Source of the DNA: Antennarius striatus
Taxonomy: Eukaryota; Chordata; Actinopteri; Lophiiformes; Antennariidae
DNA: 64,000 nucleotides
Assembly (NCBI RefSeq): GCF_040054535.1
Contig: NC_090795.1
Coordinates: 5,493,501-5,557,500 of the forward strand
Reading direction: 5' to 3'
Below the pieces are notes generated by a model that saw only the letters and a list, made by a program, of their open reading frames with translations, was not told the DNA's origin and ran no database searches. The translations under genes and the position numbers were made by a program. Below, one piece after another: positions 59,387 to 64,000 of this stretch. Position 1 is the first letter of the stretch, and each line of letters starts with the position of its first letter.

Positions 59387-61017
59387 CTGTGCAGGAAGAA
59401 GAAGATGATGATGAAAAAAAAAACAACAAAAAAAAGGGACAAAGAGGGTTTTAAATCGGCTTAAAGTCGGACACGCTGTCGTCGATACGCCAGTCGCTCT
59501 CCTGCAGCCCGTTCGCCAAAATACGTGCTGTCTGGGAGGCAGCTGATGTGTCAGAAGCAAGCTGTCAAGTTCAGCCATGTGATTCATATAAGGATTGAGG
59601 GAGGGTGTGTAAAGGGAGGAAGCTCAGGAAAGGAAGGGGGGGGGGGAGCGGCAGGCGGCGGGGGTGGTCACAAAGGATAGTCTGATGCTCTGGCAGTTAT
59701 AAAACCTGCCTGGACAAACACAAACCAGGTCTGGTGCGGCAGAGCACACCTTGCTTGGCGAATGAAATATGCTGACGATCCATCACTCTCCATGTAGGGA
59801 GTGTTTACAAAGCAGGCACACAATAAACATGTTTATAAACAGTTTGTTTTGGTTGAAGGAGAAGCTGAAAATATTTACATTTTGATTGGAAATTAATGAG
59901 TTAATCTGTTTTTAAACCATAAGAACATTATTTATAGTTGAATGTACGATGGTATGATAACTTCCAGATTATTTATAATCCACAGATCTATTGCAGACTA
60001 AGACTAGGGCATAAAACTAGTGGGAAAAGAATAAGAAAGTTCCCCAAGTGTGTGTGTGCGTCCAACAGGATGAGGTAATTACGTGGGCTGGAGAGAGAGA
60101 GCAAGGGGGAGGGGAGACCTGTTGCAAATCAGCGTCTCCAGACTAAACAAAAGAATCCAGAGCTGCGTGCTTCTTTGTACGCGATTTCAAAGTTTTTATA
60201 GTCAAACACCGAGTTCAACATTCATTTCATTCGAAGCCAAGACATCACACTTTGATCCGGTGGGTAGAAAAAAAAGGTATTAAACCCACCAAGTCACTCA
60301 GTTTCCTAAGTTTAGATAACTTGTAAGGGGGTTTCTATTGTGTGTGAGCGCTGCACCACGAGGTCCGTGAACGCAACAAGGCAACAGCAACTTCCCCAAC
60401 AATGAGGTCAGGATGAACATTAGCCTACTTTAGGGATTTGGACGCAGTAAAAAAAAAAAAAAAAAAGTGCAGGATTTTGTTGTGTTTCAGCAAAAAGATA
60501 CAAGTTAGACACATTTAAGATGAAGCGTTGCAAAAAAAAAAAAAAAAACTACATTTTTTTTTTTGAAGTGTCGAATAGTCGGTGAACTTTTAACTTGGTT
60601 CCTTCAAACTTCGACGTAAATTCGGCGTCAAGTAAATAAACTCGAATCTGGACAATGATTAAGCTTCATTTTCTGACGTTTCTGGGAGCTTTCAGGGGTA
60701 AGTCGAGTGACGAGAAAACAACAAATGGTTAAATAAGCCGTGCGTAAATGTGTCAAAAGGTAAATTTTTTTTAAAAAAATCGCTAATCACAAATAATGTT
60801 CAAAAAGCAAATGTTTTAACGTTTATCGACTTCTGACATCGCGCCAACACATGGCAACAACAAAAAAAAAAATCCCCCTGTCATGTCTGGAAAGGAAACA
60901 ATGGGCTGCATGGTTTGCATACGAGGGAAATATCTGTTAATCGTTCCTGTATGTTACCGCTGGTTTATCTGAGCTAAATGTGGCTTCATATTTTTGCTTT
61001 AAAAACATCCACCCTAC
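59387..61017. other. tgif1 intron 1
   Basis: 1.6 kb. Contains several A/T homopolymers and a G-run near 59638. Mammalian TGIF1 uses several first exons, so alternative minus-strand first exons could lie here. None could be supported. Confidence 0.7.
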
Positions 61018-61033
61018 CCTTTTTCGTCTTCAT
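61018..61033 (-). CDS. tgif1: tgif1 coding exon 1 (MKTKK plus one nucleotide)
   Basis: On the minus strand ATGAAGACGAAAAAGG is followed directly by the donor GTAGGGT. It encodes MKTKK and the first base of a glycine codon (phase 1). The next exon begins with GT, completing glycine. The result lines up residue for residue with the human start MKGKKG. The exon is too short to be found as an open frame. It is recognised by peptide similarity, donor and phase. The upstream minus-strand 5'UTR and promoter probably lie within about 61034-61450. Confidence 0.8.
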
Positions 61034-63838
61034 CTCCGTCCAAGAATGCCCCACTTATTTTTCCTCGTCAAGCGCAGACGTAAATTGTCTTTGTGTTAGT
61101 GCAGTGTTTTCTTCTCTTCTCCAGAGATCCCCAAGCGTGTATCCGATTTATTCGAAAATCCTTAATCATCAAAAACTGGCTTCTTTCCCTCCTTTTTTTT
61201 TTTTTTTGGTTTGTTTTGTTTTGGATGTATTTTCTCTCTTCTGATCGTCCTTGTTTTGGGTCGTTGAGAGGGTTACCTGTGATCTCTCCGCGTCCCTTCG
61301 GCTCAGAGCCCTTTTCTCATTGACTGTGTTTGATCTGAAACTGGGTGACAGCTATCTTTGACAGCTGCGTGACTCAACGCACTGAGATCCTCCCACTGTG
61401 GAGGGCAGAGGAAAAAAAATCTCTGACATCAGCATGCCTTGTTCCACTGACATGGATACAGTCCTGCTAAGTTTTAACTACTGCAGAGTGCCCCATTAAA
61501 TTAAAAAAAAAGAAAAAAAGAAATCTGACATAAACACACGACAGTCTTCTTCATTAGATTATGAGCCACAGGAAAGGCGCTGATTTTTTTTGGCGGGCAG
61601 TCAGAATCACGACAAGCTTGCTGGAGAGCGCTGCGGACCTCGTGGTTGCACATTACATAAATAATATAACCTCCGGGGTGTGGGTGGGGGGGGGCATCCC
61701 ATCGTTGCTACAGGGTACACAATCTTAACCTCGTGGTCTGTTTGTGGTTTGCATGAACAGTTTATTCTATTTTCAGTAATGGTGTTGTGTAATCCATCAG
61801 ATTAAACCATCCTCCTTTAATACCCGTTGAGTGTCTGCGCTTTTGCGATCCTATTGTGTTGTTTACCAGACGTCTTGCATCATCGGGAATGGAAACCACT
61901 ATTGTCACGGTAATGCCACTAAATTATGTATCTGTACAAACGCACGTCCACTATGGTAGTCGCCATAAGAGCTCGGTGTGTTTTTTTATTTCTCGCGGGA
62001 ACGAGATGTAGAAAATACACGTGGGTGTATTTGTCAATTTTGTTTCAAAGCTGGGGGTTTAGTGCATCACGTCGGGTTACTAAATTCAACAGTACACAGA
62101 AGGAAAAGATCGATGCCTTCATTTGTATGCAGCGCACAGCCTTGCGACAGCTGCTGTTGCATTGACTGTTTGCATGCATTTATTTCACACAGGCGTGCGT
62201 TTCTCTCTGCAAAGCGAAATGTCGCCACCATGTGTTCAGGTCGGTACTGCACCCGACCACAGCGGCGCATCGCGACATGACATCCTCTGACTCCCCCTGG
62301 TGGTTGAATGTCGCCTCACACCAGAGTTTTAATACCCCCCCCCATTAATTGTGGCGCTGATCCAAACAAAGGGGTAGAACCATTTTTATCTGAAGGATTA
62401 ATACACGGTTCATGATTAAATTCATAAGTCATATTTAGGAGGTGATATATCTTAGTATGCAAATTAGTGCAGTCTTAACAACAAATGTATTAATTCCTGA
62501 ATGGGAATGTTTTTTCCATTCTAGTATTTTTATGCCTATATATTAGGCTTGAAATTCACAATAAAATACAAAATAAAAATCTAGATCTAGCATATTATGT
62601 TTTTTCATAGAGATTTCTCTTTTGAATTTTTTCACAACTGCCAATATTTTTTTTTAGGGCTGAGGCTCTTTCTAACTAAGTCACATAATTAAAAATTAAC
62701 TTTAATGAAACCATTTTTCAAATGAAATTATTGACAAATATAATTTTTCATTTTAGATTCATAGCCACCTCCCCCAGAGGTAATAAGCCCTCACAGTCAA
62801 CACAAGTGGCACGAACTGAAACAGTCAAAGTGTTAAAAATAGAGACATGAGCAGGTTAGGCATGCAGCAGCCTGCTGTTTCCAGTTAGCCAATATAAGGA
62901 CCATCATTATGCAGTGTGTTCCAGACACAGTATTTATACTCATGATTATGTACATAATTATGATAATCAGTGAAAGACCAGTTGCGACTGGGTTAAATAA
63001 CTGATAGGTATTCAGACACCGTTCAATGATTCATATTCACTAAACTTGTTAATTGTTCTTGACTTTTTCATGGTTAGAAATATCTTTAGTAACACTTGTC
63101 TGTACAGAAAATTACAAATGAAAGAAGTAGCTTTTAATTCATTGCTTGTCATTTATTATTTATAGAAAGGGACACAGACCTTTGTTACTGTCACACATTA
63201 TCGCGCAACTCAACTGTGACACATCACATCCTTTAAATTCAGTCCTTCATTTGGAATGTCGGAAGCTGCATCAAGTCACCTGCAGACAGCACGAACGATA
63301 CCGGATGTCAGGTGAGTGGGCCTTCAAAATAAAGTTCATCATGTGCGCGCTTGCAGTTCTGCAACGCGTAAGGGATTTCATAATTTTTAAAAAATAAGTG
63401 TCCGAGTCATTTGTGACATTAATTATGAATTATATTTCTGTTTTGTGTATATTTAGTAATACTTTATACAGTCGCGCAAACCTGCGTTGTGCGTATATTC
63501 AAGTAAAGTTTCGACAACATTAATTCAAAGAATCTGTACCGTCAAACAATGAATATATTTTGAAAGCAAGTAAACAGGTGTGTGTCGGTTTCATTCCGTC
63601 TGACTTGACGCTGTCAGAGCAGACAGTGTCCTGTAGCAGTTTACTAAAATTAGGGAGGCACCCCAACACCAAATGACGCAAGAAGGCTAAACTGGACATC
63701 GTCCGCGTCTCTCCGTGTCAATGATAACAGCGCACAGGAGCGCGCAAAACCTTCCCTACAACTTCGGTGTTGATGACATGGAGCTTATTTTTAGTTCTTG
63801 CTGTCATCTTTCCCTAACAGCCCGGCTGCGGAGCTCGG
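61034..63838. other. region between tgif1 start and the divergent gene at 63859
   Basis: About 2.8 kb holding the presumed tgif1 promoter (61034-61450) and AT-rich sequence (62400-63200) with no recognised exon. Open frames at 61926-62280 show no family resemblance. Confidence 0.6.
61346..61364. promoter_or_regulatory. paired TGACAG (TALE-type) sites upstream of tgif1
   Basis: Two TGACAG hexamers (61346-61351 and 61359-61364) are spaced 13 bp apart, about 320 bp upstream of the tgif1 start codon. TGACAG is the reverse complement of CTGTCA, the core recognised by TGIF/MEIS/PKNOX TALE factors. Autoregulation is possible but not shown. The second site overlaps CAGCTG, an E-box. Confidence 0.35.
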
Positions 63839-63844
63839 TATAAA
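63800..63844 (+). promoter_or_regulatory. MEF2-type site and TATA box of the right-edge gene
   Basis: TATAAA at 63839-63844 lies 15 nt upstream of the ATG at 63859, so the leader would be very short, or translation starts downstream of a first short exon. TTATTTTTAG, a perfect match to the MEF2 consensus YTAWWWWTAR, lies about 60-75 bp upstream of the ATG. Together they suggest a muscle- or neuron-restricted promoter. Confidence 0.35.
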
Positions 63845-63858
63845 GGACTCTTCTCAAA

Positions 63859-64000
63859 ATGCAGTTGTACAACAGTGCGCTGACACACTACCCGAGGTCG
63901 GCTCGCAAAGTTACACAAACTTCGTCCGACTCTGACCACCTGAACGGGACGGTACCGAGTTCTTCCCAGGCCGACGAACCACAATTTACGCAACCAGACG
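63859..64000 (+). CDS. 5' end of an unidentified gene, cut by the window edge (possibly myom1)
   Basis: A frame of 47 codons opens with MQLYNSALTHYPRSARKVTQ and stays open to the edge. It is Ser/Thr/Gln-rich with no domain yet. The product is not recognised from sequence. In human, the first gene past TGIF1 that points away from it is MYOM1, and its myomesin N-terminus is also a low-complexity Tyr/Ser/Arg-rich head. The orientation and MEF2/TATA promoter fit a sarcomere gene, so myom1 is a synteny-based guess. If wrong, it may be a lineage-specific gene or a chance frame. Confidence 0.4.
   Translation, partial: MQLYNSALTHYPRSARKVTQTSSDSDHLNGTVPSSSQADEPQFTQPD

Larger units (their letters stand above)
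57747..61033 (-). other. tgif1: tgif1 locus: TGF-beta-induced factor homeobox 1, three coding exons
   Basis: Gene-level entry on the minus strand. Coding segments are 61033-61018, 59386-59157 and 58415-57747 (16 + 230 + 669 nt), giving 304 residues plus stop. The recalled human 272-residue isoform begins MKGKKGIVAASGSE and this one begins [14 protein letters not shown], the same length to the acidic block. TGIF1 is a nuclear TALE homeodomain repressor that binds TGTCA-type sites, recruits CtBP and HDACs, and limits Smad2/3 and retinoid signalling. Visible features are the PLDLS CtBP motif, the TALE homeodomain with AYP loop and WFINARRR helix, and the conserved C-terminal [14 protein letters not shown] and [18 protein letters not shown]. 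It is convergent with dlgap1, as in human. Confidence 0.95.

Noticed and set aside
59381..59587. Minus-strand frame starting MNHMAELDSLLL upstream of tgif1 exon 2, a possible alternative first exon
   Set aside because: The frame runs through the polypyrimidine tract of exon 2 without a usable donor, and the peptide does not match TGIF N-termini I recall.
60655..60697. Plus-strand ATG with hydrophobic MIKLHFLTFLGAF and a GTAAGT donor, resembling a signal-peptide exon
   Set aside because: It lies antisense inside tgif1 intron 1 with no promoter motif and no following exon that I can recognise. Probably chance.

Overview
The window looks like a nuclear chromosomal segment of a teleost fish. The evidence is spliced vertebrate genes with GT-AG introns, dense (CA)n/(GT)n microsatellites, long G and C homopolymers, an L2/Maui-like LINE fragment, and a Rex3-like RTE LINE fragment ending in GATG repeats. 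All family assignments come from reading translated peptides and recalling family sequences. No alignment was run.

The main content is two convergent genes. On the + strand is dlgap1 (SAPAP1/GKAP, a postsynaptic density scaffold). Ten coding exons can be placed between 16337 and 53496, and all phases agree, giving a 1018-residue protein. On the - strand is tgif1 (a TALE homeodomain corepressor). Three coding exons lie between 61033 and 57747 and give 304 residues, including a first coding exon of only 16 nt. The two genes run tail to tail, with about 1 kb between their predicted polyadenylation regions. TGIF1 and DLGAP1 are also convergent neighbours on human chromosome 18p11.3, so the block is old.

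Layout. 1-16268 is sequence upstream of the first dlgap1 coding exon, probably 5' intron. It holds an unrecognised intact ORF with an NRF1-type promoter motif and a poly(A) signal (about 7500-8343), and a nested pair of LINE fragments (about 9195-11060). 16337-26230 holds exons 1-4, with the five SAPAP GK-binding repeats (exons 2-4). 26231-45828 is a 19.6-kb intron. Inside it, at 32141-32204, is a phase-compatible alternative first exon that would give a 469-residue short isoform without the GK-binding repeats. 45829-53496 holds exons 5-10 (proline-rich part, dynein light chain motifs, GH1 domain, C-terminal QTRL PDZ ligand). 53497 to about 55750 is the probable dlgap1 3'UTR and about 56700-57746 the probable tgif1 3'UTR. 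Near the right edge, at 63859, a new + strand gene starts behind a TATA box and a MEF2-type site. Its product is unrecognised. By synteny and promoter type it could be a muscle gene such as myom1.

I found no tRNA, rRNA, CRISPR array or prokaryotic operon. The rest is intronic or intergenic sequence with simple repeats and a few degenerate dispersed repeats.
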